From positions 361,721-425,720 of the forward strand of contig NZ_PIOD01000025.1 of NCBI RefSeq assembly GCF_003369565.1: 64,000 bases of DNA. Reading direction: 5' to 3'. The notes beneath the pieces were generated by a model, which saw nothing but the letters and a program-made list of their open reading frames with translations, searched no databases and had not been told where the DNA came from. The translations under genes were made by a program, and so were the position numbers. Origin of the DNA: Oceanobacillus chungangensis. Lineage in GTDB: Bacteria > Bacillota > Bacilli > Bacillales > Amphibacillaceae. This document shows positions 15,917 to 25,033 of the stretch, one piece after another (the first letter of the stretch is position 1; every line of letters begins with the position of its first letter).

Positions 15917-16138
15917 GATATAAACTGCGCACTTTCTTAGATGATGGGAGCTCACAGACCAGTCGCTATGGAAATCACTACGCGCACCTTAGGGCGAGGA
16001 GAAGGCAACAACTCTATCGATGTTAATTGAAGCTGAGGACAGGAAACTCCAACGGAAATAGCAATAGTTGGAGAACCATCGGATGCGGCTTTCTTCCAAA
16101 GCGGAAATCGGCATTGCATCGGATCGCAGTATATAAAT
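15917..16138. repeat. MITE-like repeat, copy 2 (internally deleted)
   Basis: 222 bp bounded by GATATAAACTGCG (15917-15929) and TCGCAGTATATAAAT (16124-16138), which are inverted repeats of each other. The palindromic module A is reduced to GCTCACAGACCAGTCGCTAT plus a stub of GAAATCACTACGCG; module B is present (GAGGACAGGAAACTCC and CATCGGATGCGG). The element begins three bases after the VanZ stop. Confidence 0.75.
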
Positions 16139-16220
16139 AGCAACTAAATATACGAAATGAGCTAAATATTCGATGTTGCCAAAAAAAGAAAAATAATAAA
16201 GCGTCATAAAAAGAGAAGTA

Positions 16221-16285
16221 TGTCGAATTTCTTTACTAGTATACTAATATATAAAATAAATCAGTAATTTTGATGAAATTCGACA
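16221..16285. promoter_or_regulatory. Inverted pair of Spo0A-box-like sites
   Basis: TGTCGAATTTC (16221-16231) and its exact reverse complement GAAATTCGACA (16275-16285) contain TGTCGAA, the classical 0A box. The second lies just where a -35 box would be for the TATAAT at 16307. It suggests Spo0A control of the small gene downstream. Confidence 0.5.
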
Positions 16286-16303
16286 ACACTATCTATCAAT
16301 TTG

Positions 16304-16312
16304 TGTTATAAT
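16304..16312 (+). promoter_or_regulatory. Extended -10 promoter of the 49-aa ORF
   Basis: TGTTATAAT is a perfect extended -10 (TGnTATAAT). The following leader contains an inverted repeat GCAGATAA (16318-16325) / TTATCTGC (16338-16345). Confidence 0.6.
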
Positions 16313-16386
16313 CTTTTGCAGATAAGAAGATTTCAGTTTATCTGCTATGTGCAGTTGACGTAAACTATGATGAAGGCGGGAACCAC

Positions 16387-16536
16387 ATGGGGGAACAAGA
16401 AGCATATAAGCGACTTTTAAAGAAAGTTATTGATGATACGGAAAACGATAAAATTCAATCTACAGACGAACTAATACAGAAGCTAATTACAGAACTTACA
16501 ACAAATAGCGTTTTAAGAGGTCATACGCAGTCATAA
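16387..16536 (+). CDS. Small 49-aa protein, unknown
   Basis: ATG 16387 with GGCGGG upstream; the protein starts MGEQEAYKRLLKKVIDD and ends in NSVLRGHTQS. It is charged, predicted helical and has no membrane segment or cysteine. Support comes from its own promoter, a ribosome site and an immediately following strong terminator. No family recognised. Spo0A-like sites upstream suggest a stationary-phase or sporulation-linked role (inference). Confidence 0.6.
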   Translation: MGEQEAYKRLLKKVIDDTENDKIQSTDELIQKLITELTTNSVLRGHTQS

Positions 16537-16541
16537 GTAGG

Positions 16542-16572
16542 AACCACATTTCAATTGAAATGTGGTTTTTTG
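16542..16572 (+). terminator. Strong terminator after the 49-aa ORF
   Basis: 26-nt perfect palindrome from AACCACATTTCA to TGAAATGTGGTT (16542-16567), then TTTT. It also lies just beyond the minus-strand yvyE stop. Confidence 0.85.
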
Positions 16573-16577
16573 GGCAT

Positions 16578-17237
16578 TTATTCCAATTCCTCTTCAACCG
16601 TTGATTCAACGTCTATTTCGATATATTTTGCTTCTGTCACTGAGATAACTGCTTGATCATTCGTAAGATCAACAATCCAGTCTTGAAAGCTTTGCTGTTC
16701 ATTATCTTTAACGAATACAATAAATTCCACATTTTCTAGGTAATGAATATCTTCAAGAATATGATGCGAATTACGTAACACGTTTTCCAGCTTTCCTAAA
16801 AGTCCGTAATCTACTGTTACAGAGAAACCTTGCATTTTTTGACGTTTCACAATTCCTGTCGTTTTAATTGCGATTGATGTCGTTCCACCGTAAGCGCGTA
16901 TTAATCCTCCTGCTCCAAGCTTAATTCCCCCGAAATATCTAGTTACAACAACGGCAGTATCTTTAAGTTGCTGCTTTTTTAATACTTCTAAGATTGGTAC
17001 ACCGGCAGTACCACTTGGCTCGCCATCATCATTCGCTTTTTGAATTTGATCATGTTCACCAATTATATAGGCAGAGCAATTATGTGTCGCGTCATGATGT
17101 TTCTTTTTAATTTCTTGTATGAAATTAATTGCTGCTTCTTCCGTCTCTACACGTTTTACATAGCCAATAAAACGTGATTTTCGAATCATCTGCTCTTCGG
17201 TACCTTCTTTTTTTACTGTATAGTAATTAGGTAACAT
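16578..17237 (-). CDS. yvyE: YvyE/YigZ, IMPACT family protein
   Basis: 219 aa from ATG 17237, which has GGAGGAG 9 bp upstream; the longer frame to 17306 lacks a site. N-terminal UPF0029/Impact domain with KSRFIGYVKRV, the conserved DATHNCSAYIIGE and DDGEPSGTAGVPIL (about 75-88), then YFGGIKLGAGGLIRAY (about 104-119). The C-terminal DUF1949 domain has a ferredoxin-like fold. The family is linked to translation or ribosome-associated control but is not well defined in bacteria. It lies beside degSU in B. subtilis as well. Confidence 0.9.
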   Translation of the reverse strand: MLPNYYTVKKEGTEEQMIRKSRFIGYVKRVETEEAAINFIQEIKKKHHDATHNCSAYIIGEHDQIQKANDDGEPSGTAGVPILEVLKKQQLKDTAVVVTRYFGGIKLGAGGLIRAYGGTTSIAIKTTGIVKRQKMQGFSVTVDYGLLGKLENVLRNSHHILEDIHYLENVEFIVFVKDNEQQSFQDWIVDLTNDQAVISVTEAKYIEIDVESTVEEELE

Positions 17238-17324
17238 CTTGATTTTCTCCTCCAAATCTAACATGATGAATAGATAAAGGTTATATCTGATCACTTTGAT
17301 AATCAATTTTATAGGCGCAGTCTG

Positions 17325-17658
17325 TATATAAACTGCGGAATAGCTCGGATTGAAGAGAGCTCACGGACAGTCGCTCCAGAAATACACTACGCTTACCGCG
17401 GGGAGCTTGGTGAGCCTTCCCGTGCTGATGCACTTCAAAGACTTACCTAGGCTCTTCCCGCAGGACAAGGAAGACTTCGGCAATGTTACATCGCAATCAG
17501 ACAAATGGAACTTTATTTTCGAGGAGTCTTCGTGTGTTTCTTCCGCTGAGTTTGTGGGATTGTTATAATTTAACCACCTCTTATTAAGATAAAGAGACAT
17601 TTTCCACTCTCTTGTTCGTAGCGGAAATCAACGTAGCTCATAGTTCGCAGTTTATGTG
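17325..17658 (+). repeat. MITE-like repeat, copy 3 (full length)
   Basis: 334 bp with terminal inverted repeats TATATAAACTGCG (17325-17337) and CGCAGTTTATGTG (17646-17658). Module A (GAAATACACTACGCTTACCG .. GTGTGTTTCTTCCGCTGAG) carries an extra segment around 17485-17522 (GTTACATCGCAATCAGAC and following) also present, inverted, in copy 4. Confidence 0.85.
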
Positions 17659-17893
17659 AACTCATTATTATCTATCGTTCGACGATATGAAGTATAAAAC
17701 ATTTTTTGAATTAAAGTGCAAGTCAATTTTCTAAAAAGACCAGATGTTTTGGTGGGACGAGAACCGTAGTTCCAATCTATTAGAAAACCGCGTTTTTTTG
17801 ATAAAAGAGTAGAAATTTCCTAGAAAAAAGGTAAAGACCCTATAAAAATAGATAAAATATACGTATAATTATAACATAGGTTGGTGGGATACG
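17659..17893. other. degS upstream region
   Basis: Contains a candidate -10 TATAAT (17864-17869) with a poor -35. The segment TTCCAATCTATTAGAAAAC near 17768-17786 resembles one near 41703-41722. Confidence 0.4.
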
Positions 17894-19033
17894 ATGGCAG
17901 TTAAAATTAGTGAGAAAGCATTAGATCATGTGATTGACGAAATGATTGGTGTCGTTGAAAATAGTAAGGACGAGATATTTTACATAAGTGAAGGAGCTCG
18001 TACGGAACATGAACAGCTTGTGACAGAGCTAAAAGAAACGAAAGAAAAAGTACTAAGACATATTGAAAATGGCGATCATCTCGAGCAGAAAGTCTATTTT
18101 TCAAGACAACGTTTAGCAGAAGTGAGTAAATATTTTGATCGATATACGGAAGATCAGATTCGTGAAGTATATGAGAAAACGCACAAGATGCAAACCAAGT
18201 TAGCGATGCTTCGTCAAGAAGAACAAATTTTACGAGAAAAACGTGATGATTTAGAACGAAGACTCATTAATCTATCGAAGACAATTGAAAGAGCAGAAGG
18301 ATTAGCAAGTAAAGTTTCTGTTATATTGAATTATTTACAAGATGACTTTAAACAAGTAAATGAAATGATTGAAAATGCAAAGGAAAAGCAAGCATTCGGA
18401 TTGAAAATTATCGAGGCACAGGAAGAGGAGCGGCGGAAAATATCTAGAGAAATTCATGATGGTCCTGCGCAGATGCTCGCAAATATCCTGCTCCGGTCAG
18501 AGCTTGTGGAGCGGTCTTACAGGCAAGGTGATACGGAAGAAGCTTTAGCAGAAATAAGAAGTGTCCGTAAAATGATTCGTTCGTCGCTCTATGAAGTAAG
18601 AAGAATTATTTACGATTTAAGACCTATGGCGCTTGATGATCTGGGATTAGTACCAACAATTAAGAAATATATTGCGAACATTGCTGATTACAATAAAATG
18701 AAAATCGATTTTAATGTCATAGGTGAAGAAACACGATTAAATCAAAAATATGAAGTTGCCTTTTTCCGACTCGTTCAAGAAGCTGTTCAAAATGCAATCA
18801 AACATGCAGAAGCAGCACTCATCCAAGTTAGATTGGAAATCCGCAGAAATAATTTGACAATGTTAATTAAAGATAATGGCAAAGGGTTCGATCCGAAAGT
18901 GAAGAATGACAATTCATTCGGATTAATTGGGATGAAGGAGCGAGTAGAAATATTAGATGGTAGTTTGACCATTGATTCCGTAATCGGAAAAGGAACGATG
19001 ATTATAATTAGAGTTCCATATAAAGCCGTATAA
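17894..19033 (+). CDS. degS: DegS sensor histidine kinase
   Basis: 379 aa, cytoplasmic, no membrane helices. Long N-terminal coiled-coil sensor (1-170), then a HisKA_3 dimerisation domain with phospho-acceptor His188 in REIHDGPAQML, and a GHKL ATPase domain with N-box EAVQNAIKHA (about 299-308), DNGKGFD (about 330) and FGLIGMKERV (about 342). DegS phosphorylates DegU. Order degS-degU-degV-comFA is as in B. subtilis. ATG preceded by AGGTTGGTGGG. Confidence 0.95.
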   Translation: MAVKISEKALDHVIDEMIGVVENSKDEIFYISEGARTEHEQLVTELKETKEKVLRHIENGDHLEQKVYFSRQRLAEVSKYFDRYTEDQIREVYEKTHKMQTKLAMLRQEEQILREKRDDLERRLINLSKTIERAEGLASKVSVILNYLQDDFKQVNEMIENAKEKQAFGLKIIEAQEEERRKISREIHDGPAQMLANILLRSELVERSYRQGDTEEALAEIRSVRKMIRSSLYEVRRIIYDLRPMALDDLGLVPTIKKYIANIADYNKMKIDFNVIGEETRLNQKYEVAFFRLVQEAVQNAIKHAEAALIQVRLEIRRNNLTMLIKDNGKGFDPKVKNDNSFGLIGMKERVEILDGSLTIDSVIGKGTMIIIRVPYKAV

Positions 19034-19148
19034 TGTGTATAATAGGAATAATCGAGTGTTTATAGATAACTGATATAATAAGATAGTCTTCATCACTGTA
19101 TATAAATTAGAGAATATATTTTGCTATGGGCCAGGGAGGAATAAAACA

Positions 19149-19841
19149 ATGAATGAAGAAAAACGTATTCGTGTTGTTTTAATTGATGATCATAAATTAT
19201 TTCGTGAAGGGGTAAAGCGCATCTTAGAGTTTGAACCAAGCTTTGATGTTGTTGCGGAAGGGGAAGATGGTACAGAAGCTTCCAAATTAGTGAAAGAGAA
19301 CAATCCAGATGTTGTATTAATGGATATAAATATGCCGAATATGAATGGTGTGCAAGCAACTGCAGATCTCGTTCGATATTTCCCAAATACAAAAGTCATT
19401 ATTTTATCCATTCACGATGATGAAAGTTATGTAACACATGCACTTAAAACGGGTGCACAGGGTTATCTTCTAAAGGAAATGGATTCGGATTCATTGATTG
19501 AAGCAATCAAAGTTGTGAGTGAAGGTGGTTCTTATCTCCATCCGAAAGTAACCCATAATCTTGTTCTAGAGTACCGACGTCTTGCTAAAGAGAGTGCAAT
19601 CACTAATGTCGACCATGGTATCGAATATCGTAAGCCGTTACACCTGCTTACAAAGCGCGAATGCCAAGTGCTACAGTTACTTGCAGATGGTAAGAGTAAC
19701 CGTGCTGTTGCTGAAACCTTATATATTAGCGAGAAAACAGTGAAAAACCATGTAAGTAATATTCTACAAAAAATGAATGTGAATGACCGTACGCAAGCAG
19801 TTGTCTCAGCAATTAAAAAAGGCTGGGTAGAAGTAATATAA
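19149..19841 (+). CDS. degU: DegU response regulator
   Basis: 230 aa. Receiver domain (1-120) with Asp13/Asp14, phospho-acceptor Asp59 in [11 protein letters not shown], Thr/Ser and Lys110-like residues; LuxR-type HTH (about 165-228) with [20 protein letters not shown] and [12 protein letters not shown]. It controls exoenzymes, competence, motility and biofilm according to its phosphorylation level. GGGAGGA is 9 bp upstream. The 115-bp gap after degS may contain a separate promoter. Confidence 0.97.
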   Translation: MNEEKRIRVVLIDDHKLFREGVKRILEFEPSFDVVAEGEDGTEASKLVKENNPDVVLMDINMPNMNGVQATADLVRYFPNTKVIILSIHDDESYVTHALKTGAQGYLLKEMDSDSLIEAIKVVSEGGSYLHPKVTHNLVLEYRRLAKESAITNVDHGIEYRKPLHLLTKRECQVLQLLADGKSNRAVAETLYISEKTVKNHVSNILQKMNVNDRTQAVVSAIKKGWVEVI

Positions 19842-19856
19842 AGCGTAGTTAAGATA

Positions 19857-19900
19857 CAATTACCCTGATACATAATTTGGTATTAGGGTAATTTTTTTAT
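19857..19900 (+). terminator. Terminator after degU
   Basis: ATTACCCT (19859-19866) pairs with AGGGTAAT (about 19885-19892), with internal ATAC/GTAT, followed by TTTTTTT. Confidence 0.85.
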
Positions 19901-20117
19901 GCTTTCTTAGTCTATATCCTGCAAATATACAAGCATTCTCGTAAATTCGAGGAAGGGAAGTAGTTTAGGTGTAAATGAAAGAAGACTCCACCAATTCAAG
20001 TTTCACTTTATAATAATGCTTTTTTCCACATTATCATGTAAAATATAAACGAAATAATATATTCTCATATTAATATTTTAATATTGCAGTTATTATGTAG
20101 AGGAGAGAAGAAATTCG

Positions 20118-20960
20118 ATGAAAATTGCTGTAATGACAGATAGTACAGCCTATCTTCCATCAGAAATAAAGGAAGAACTTAATATTCATATGGTTCCATT
20201 AAGTGTAGTATTTGAAGGTACATCCTATGAAGAAGAAATTGACATTACATCCGAAGAGTTTTATCAGAAGATGAAAGAAGTGAAAGAATTACCAACTACT
20301 TCTCAGCCATCGATTGGGTTAATAACGTCGAAGCTTGAGGAACTTGCCAAAGATTATGATGCTGTAATCTCTATGCATCTCTCGAGCGGCATTAGTGGTA
20401 CTTACCAAGCAGTTGCGAGTGCGGGAAACATGGTAGAGGGCATCGAGGTGTATCCTTATGATTCTGAACTTAGCTGTATGGGATTAGGTTTTTACGTGCT
20501 TGAGGCAGTGAAAATGGCGAACGAAAATAAAACACCAGAGGCTATTCTTGCACGATTGGATGAGATAAAACAAAGCATGCGTGCCTATTTCATGGTAGAG
20601 AATCTTAGTAATCTCCATCGAGGTGGCAGACTAAATGGTGCACAAGCACTAGTAGGTAGTTTGTTACAAGTGAAGCCAATCCTCCATTTTGTTGATAAAG
20701 TAATTGTTCCCTTTGAAAAGATTCGCACAACAAAAAAAGCCCTAAATCGAATTATTTGCATGCTTGAGGAAGATGCTGCAAAAGGTAACGAACTTTGTGT
20801 ATCTTTTATCCACGCGAATAATGAGCAAGGTGCTATTAATTTACGTGATGCATTTTTAGAAAAATATCCCTCAACTGAAACGTCAATCAACTATTTTGGT
20901 CCGGTAATCGGCACGCACTTAGGAGAAGGCGCACTCGGTGTTGTTTGGTATCAAAAGTAG
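20118..20960 (+). CDS. degV: DegV family fatty-acid-binding protein
   Basis: 280 aa, ATG with AGAGGAGAG upstream. DegV signatures: MTDSTAYLP (about 6-14), the ligand-contacting LPTTSQPS (about 59-66) and SMHLSSGISGTYQAA-like segment (about 88-101). Homologues (FakB) hold a fatty acid for phosphorylation by FakA. Sits downstream of degU as in B. subtilis yviA, but separated by a terminator. Confidence 0.93.
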   Translation: MKIAVMTDSTAYLPSEIKEELNIHMVPLSVVFEGTSYEEEIDITSEEFYQKMKEVKELPTTSQPSIGLITSKLEELAKDYDAVISMHLSSGISGTYQAVASAGNMVEGIEVYPYDSELSCMGLGFYVLEAVKMANENKTPEAILARLDEIKQSMRAYFMVENLSNLHRGGRLNGAQALVGSLLQVKPILHFVDKVIVPFEKIRTTKKALNRIICMLEEDAAKGNELCVSFIHANNEQGAINLRDAFLEKYPSTETSINYFGPVIGTHLGEGALGVVWYQK

Positions 20961-21012
20961 AACGCCGATAGCTTCATTGCAAACGAGGTAAAGACCCGCC
21001 TCCTTTTTGTAG

Positions 21013-21377
21013 TGTAAAAACTGCGAACTAGGTACAATGTTAATTTCCGCAGAGGTTTCCTGTCCTCTGTTCCAATCAACAGCCACCAGAGTAGAATTGC
21101 CTTCGATTCTTTTTTCAGAGATAGAAAAACGATAGCAATCGCTCAAGTCCAGCGAAGGAAATACACAAGACTCCTCGAAAATAAAGTTCCATTTGTCTGA
21201 TTGCGATGTAACGCTCTGCCGAAGCCTTCCTTGTCCTGCGGGAGGAAAGGCATCGGTGAGACTATGAAGTGCTCTTTTCACAAGGAGGCTCAACAACGGA
21301 CCGCGGAAAGCGTAGAGTATTTCAGTAGCGACTGGCCTGTGAGCTCCCAGTACCTTAAAAAGTTCGCAGTATATATC
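21013..21377 (-). repeat. MITE-like repeat, copy 4 (full length, inverted)
   Basis: 365 bp between TGTAAAAACTGCG (21013-21025) and CGCAGTATATATC (21365-21377). Module B (CCGCAGAGGTTTCCTGTCC) comes first and module A is inverted. It shares the extra 35-bp segment of copy 3 (AAAGTTCCATTTGTCTGATT and neighbours, about 21178-21213). Confidence 0.85.
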
Positions 21378-21422
21378 AAATAAGCTCTATCATCTATTAA
21401 TTAGATAAGCTGCAACCTTTTG

Positions 21423-21435
21423 AAAACACACTTTG
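21423..21435. promoter_or_regulatory. ComK-like AT-box upstream of comFA
   Basis: AAAACACACTTTG is close to the ComK half-site AAAAN5TTTT, 50 bp before comFA. A second half-site at canonical spacing is not obvious. Confidence 0.3.
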
Positions 21436-21484
21436 TATTCAAGCAATTAGAAATGAGTCTACTAAATAGAATGGAAGTGAAAAA

Positions 21485-22906
21485 ATGTTTGACAACCAAC
21501 CACTTCCTGAAAAATCTCAGCTAGATAAACTCCCCTTTTTATTTTCAGGAAAACTCCTCTTACGAAAAGAAATAGCCCTACAGGATGAAGATTTCCAGAA
21601 ACTACTTAAAGCAAAATTACTAATCCAACTGAAGTCAATTACTAAGAGAAATTTTGTCTATCAATGTATGCGTTGTGGAAACCAGAGACCAAGTTTATTT
21701 GCAACGATTCCATGCCATCGCTGTAAGAATAGGCATCTTTATTGTCGCAAGTGCATCGAAATGGGACGGGTACTTGAATGTGAACCACTATATGAATGGA
21801 ACGGACCCAGACCGGATTGGACACGTCACTTGGCACCGAGCTCTTGGGATGGCGAGCTAACAGTTGACCAACAAAAAGCAGCAGATCGAATGGTATTAGC
21901 AATCAATAATCAAGAGAAAGAGCTTTTATGCTGGGCTGTGTGCGGATCTGGAAAAACGGAAATGCTTTTTCCGGGAATTACAGAAGCACTAAAGCATGGA
22001 AAGCGGATTTGTATTGCAACACCTAGAGCTGATGTAGTTCGGGAGCTCAGACCGAGAATTCAACAAGCATTTGCAAACGTAACTGTACAAGCATTGTATG
22101 GAGGGAGTGATGAAAAAGAGGCGACAGCGCAGCTCATCATCGCAACGACTCATCAGTTATTGCGTTTTAAGAATGCATTCGATTTACTGATCATTGATGA
22201 AATTGATGCATTTCCCTTTCATGCAGATCCGTCATTACCATTTGCGGCGAATCGGGCAAGAGCAGCACAGAGTACAATGCTTTATTTAACAGCAACTCCA
22301 AGGAAGGAGCATCGGGTGCGAATAAATCAAAAGAAGCTTCCTCATACTTTTGTACCCGTCCGGTTTCATGGTCATCCCTTACCAATACCGGTAATGAACA
22401 TGGTCTTTTCATTAAAAAGGGATCTAAAAAATATTCAAGCCCCCGTTCCATTTCTTTCCTGGGTAAAGAAGCGTCAAAATTCTACAAGACAATTACTCAT
22501 CTTTGTCCCCACCATACGTTTAGCTGAACAATTACAGGAAACGCTGGCGACTATTTTTCTAAAGGAACAAATCATTATTGCTAAAGATAAACTGCTTTTT
22601 GTACATGCTGAGGATGCAGACCGAGAAGAGAAGGTGAACCAATTTAGACAGAAAGAGCTGACTGTTCTAATTACAACAACGATTCTTGAAAGAGGTGTCA
22701 CTTTTTCATCTGTAGATGTAGCGATTCTGGATGCAGGTCATGAGGTTTTTGATGAAGCAGCCTTAGTACAAATTGCTGGTAGAGCCGGAAGAAGTGCAGA
22801 TGATCCAACTGGTGAGGTAATCTTTTTCCATGATGGGAAAACGGAGGCGATGATACAAGCCATTCAGTCGATAAAAATGATGAATATACGTGGAGGGTTT
22901 GCATGA
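21485..22906 (+). CDS. comFA: ComFA, DNA-uptake ATPase/helicase
   Basis: 473 aa. N-terminal four-cysteine zinc finger: CMRCGNQR .. CHRCKNRHLYCRKC (about 60-97). DEAD-like helicase core with Walker A CGSGKTE (about 152-158), DEID box in LLIIDEIDAFP (about 233-243), motif III TATPR, and C-terminal helicase domain with QIAGRAGRS (about 436-444). It drives single-stranded DNA into the cell during transformation. Its TGA overlaps the comFC ATG, so comFB is missing. Confidence 0.93.
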   Translation: MFDNQPLPEKSQLDKLPFLFSGKLLLRKEIALQDEDFQKLLKAKLLIQLKSITKRNFVYQCMRCGNQRPSLFATIPCHRCKNRHLYCRKCIEMGRVLECEPLYEWNGPRPDWTRHLAPSSWDGELTVDQQKAADRMVLAINNQEKELLCWAVCGSGKTEMLFPGITEALKHGKRICIATPRADVVRELRPRIQQAFANVTVQALYGGSDEKEATAQLIIATTHQLLRFKNAFDLLIIDEIDAFPFHADPSLPFAANRARAAQSTMLYLTATPRKEHRVRINQKKLPHTFVPVRFHGHPLPIPVMNMVFSLKRDLKNIQAPVPFLSWVKKRQNSTRQLLIFVPTIRLAEQLQETLATIFLKEQIIIAKDKLLFVHAEDADREEKVNQFRQKELTVLITTTILERGVTFSSVDVAILDAGHEVFDEAALVQIAGRAGRSADDPTGEVIFFHDGKTEAMIQAIQSIKMMNIRGGFA

Positions 22907-23586
22907 TGGAATGTTTATGGTGTGCAAAGACAATCATATTGGATATTACATGGATGAATTTGTTTATGCCTGAAAAACCGAAGCCATTATGTCGAGAATG
23001 TGTGGAACAATTGGACCAATTAGATGGGGAGCGTTGTAAGCTATGTAGTCGTCGGTCGGAAATAGAATTCTGTCTTGATTGTATTCAGTGGAATAAACAT
23101 GCAACTAAAAAGACGATTGAATTAAATTATTCAATTTTTGCTTATAATCCTTTCATTCAAGCGATTATTACAAAATGGAAATATCGTGGTGATTACGTGC
23201 TGGGAAATATATTTCAGTCTTACTTTCAGCAGACATTTAAGGATACCTTTGCCTTTTTAAAAAAGGACGCAATCATAATCCCTATCCCTTTAAGTGAAGA
23301 AAGACTCCTTGAAAGAGGTTTTAACCAAGCGAAGCGATTAGCAGAATTCTTGCCAATGGAAACGAAAGAAATCCTAACTAGGATACATGGTGAAAAGCAA
23401 TCGAAAAAAACAAGAGCAGAGCGACTTGATTCGAAAAATCCATTTTTTATGAAGGAAAAACTTCAAAAACCTGTCGTTCTTGTCGATGATATATATACAA
23501 CAGGTACAACATTAAGACATGCTGCAAGTTTGTTAAGGGACAATGGCTGCCCGAAAGTTTATGCCTTTACGTTGATACGAGGATAA
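22903..23586 (+). CDS. comFC: ComFC, phosphoribosyltransferase-like competence protein
   Basis: 227 aa. N-terminal zinc cluster (CLWC, CREC, CKLC, CLDC), then a type I PRTase-like domain with the PRPP loop VVLVDDIYTTGTTLR (about 189-203) and ERGFNQAKRLAE (about 134-145). Needed for transformation, interacts with ComFA. ATG overlaps the comFA stop, and GGAGGG is upstream. Confidence 0.93.
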   Translation: MMECLWCAKTIILDITWMNLFMPEKPKPLCRECVEQLDQLDGERCKLCSRRSEIEFCLDCIQWNKHATKKTIELNYSIFAYNPFIQAIITKWKYRGDYVLGNIFQSYFQQTFKDTFAFLKKDAIIIPIPLSEERLLERGFNQAKRLAEFLPMETKEILTRIHGEKQSKKTRAERLDSKNPFFMKEKLQKPVVLVDDIYTTGTTLRHAASLLRDNGCPKVYAFTLIRG

Positions 23587-23684
23587 CAATTTATATAAAG
23601 AACAATAATCTAATAAAGCTGCCATCCAAAAAATGGCAAAAACTAGTTTTGCAATCGTGATTATAATGAAATGAGGGAATGACA

Positions 23685-24113
23685 ATGGCAGAATTATCAA
23701 ATTGCCCACGTTGTGGTAATGTTTTTGTTAAAGGGATACGTGACATCTGTCAGAATTGCTACAAGGAGGAAGAAACAGCCTTTCAAACGGTATATAAGTT
23801 TTTACAAATACAAAAAAATAGAACGGCGACAATGGCAGAAATCGTGGAAGCGACTCATGTGGATGAGGTATATATATCAAAATTTGTGAAAGAAAAACGG
23901 TTATTACCAACCCTTTTTCCAAACCTTGCCTATTCATGTGAGAGATGTGGAACGGATATTATAACGGGAAAGCTATGTCATAGTTGTCAGAATGAGCTAA
24001 AAAAAGATCTCGCAATCCATGATGAGATAGAAACAATCTCGGAAGAAAGACGCATAAAAGAAAAAGAAACAACGAATACCTATTATGCATTTAATAAACA
24101 TAAACGAAATTAA
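23685..24113 (+). CDS. yvyF: YvyF, flagellar operon protein (TIGR03826-like)
   Basis: 142 aa from ATG 23685, AGGGAATGACA upstream at better spacing than for ATG 23679. Two zinc-ribbon-like pairs: CPRCGNVF .. CQNC (about 6-28) and CERCGTDI .. CHSC (about 83-103), with a central helical MerR-like stretch. Precedes flgM as in B. subtilis; role in flagellar regulation is inferred from location. Confidence 0.85.
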   Translation: MAELSNCPRCGNVFVKGIRDICQNCYKEEETAFQTVYKFLQIQKNRTATMAEIVEATHVDEVYISKFVKEKRLLPTLFPNLAYSCERCGTDIITGKLCHSCQNELKKDLAIHDEIETISEERRIKEKETTNTYYAFNKHKRN

Positions 24114-24137
24114 TTCTTCATTATTAGGGCAGTCTTG

Positions 24138-24145
24138 CCGATAAT
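24138..24145 (+). promoter_or_regulatory. Sigma-D-type -10 box upstream of flgM
   Basis: GCCGATAA matches the sigma-D -10 consensus GCCGATAT in seven of eight positions. A TAAA -35 at proper distance is not clear. B. subtilis flgM also has a sigma-D promoter. Confidence 0.6.
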
Positions 24146-24193
24146 AATAAGTAAATAAGGCACGATAAATTAAATTGAGAGGGGTGAGTTAGT

Positions 24194-24454
24194 ATGAAAA
24201 TAAACGGTCCAAATCAACCGAATTTTAATCCATATAAAAATATAATCCAGAAGCAAGCAGAGATTAAAAAGACGATAAGTAAGCAGGATCAAGTTGAAAT
24301 ATCTAGCCATGCCAAGCAATTACAAGAAAATGAAAAACCGAATACGAAACGAATTGCGTATGTTCAAGAAATAAAAAATGCAATCGAAGCTGGTGATTAT
24401 AAAGTCGATGCTGAGAGAATAGCGGACAAGATGGTTAAATTTTGGTCCAATTAA
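24194..24454 (+). CDS. flgM: FlgM anti-sigma-D factor
   Basis: 86 aa with GAGGGGTGAG upstream. Family features: disordered N terminus, KQDQVEISSHAKQLQ (about 35-49), and the sigma-binding C-terminal helices RIAYVQEIKNAIEAGDYKVD then AERIADKMVKFW. It holds sigma-D inactive until the hook-basal body is complete and FlgM is removed. Confidence 0.95.
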   Translation: MKINGPNQPNFNPYKNIIQKQAEIKKTISKQDQVEISSHAKQLQENEKPNTKRIAYVQEIKNAIEAGDYKVDAERIADKMVKFWSN

Positions 24455-24485
24455 TCCGATTTAGTGTTAAAAGGAGGACAATAGA

Positions 24486-24977
24486 TTGTCCGTACAAACA
24501 ATTATTCAATCATTAGAAAGATTAGTGAGTGTTCATGAAGCGCTGCTAGCAATATCACAAGAAAAGACAGAAATCGTGAAGGTTGGTTCTATTGATAAAT
24601 TACAGGCGCTACTTGTTAAAGAGCGTAAGCAAATTCGATTGCTAGAGCAAGTGGAGGCAAAAAGGCAGGAAAGTGCTGAAGCTTGGGCAAAAAGTAGAGC
24701 AATTGCAGTGGAGCAAGCAACTATCACAACGATGCTAGAAACTATCGAAGACGCAGCGGAGCAAGAGGCGTTGGCAGACATTACAACAAAGCTAACTAAT
24801 TTAATCACAAAATTGAAACAGCAGGAACAGCTGAATCAAGCTTTGTTAAACCAGTCCATGCAATTCGTGCAGCTATCATTGGATATGTTAAACCCATCCA
24901 TTAATAATTTGAATTATGGTAATAAGAGCAAAGATAAAGGGGATACATCTAGGTCTTTATTTGATTCACAGGCATAA
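24486..24977 (+). CDS. flgN: FlgN flagellar chaperone
   Basis: 163 aa from TTG 24486, AAGGAGG 9 bp upstream. Almost entirely helical and Gln/Glu/Ala-rich, typical of FlgN, the export chaperone for FlgK and FlgL, whose genes follow. Confidence 0.9.
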   Translation: MSVQTIIQSLERLVSVHEALLAISQEKTEIVKVGSIDKLQALLVKERKQIRLLEQVEAKRQESAEAWAKSRAIAVEQATITTMLETIEDAAEQEALADITTKLTNLITKLKQQEQLNQALLNQSMQFVQLSLDMLNPSINNLNYGNKSKDKGDTSRSLFDSQA

Positions 24978-25033
24978 GTACAGGAGCAAATAGATAAATA
25001 CAAGATAAATTTATGGTTTAAAGGAGTAATCGA

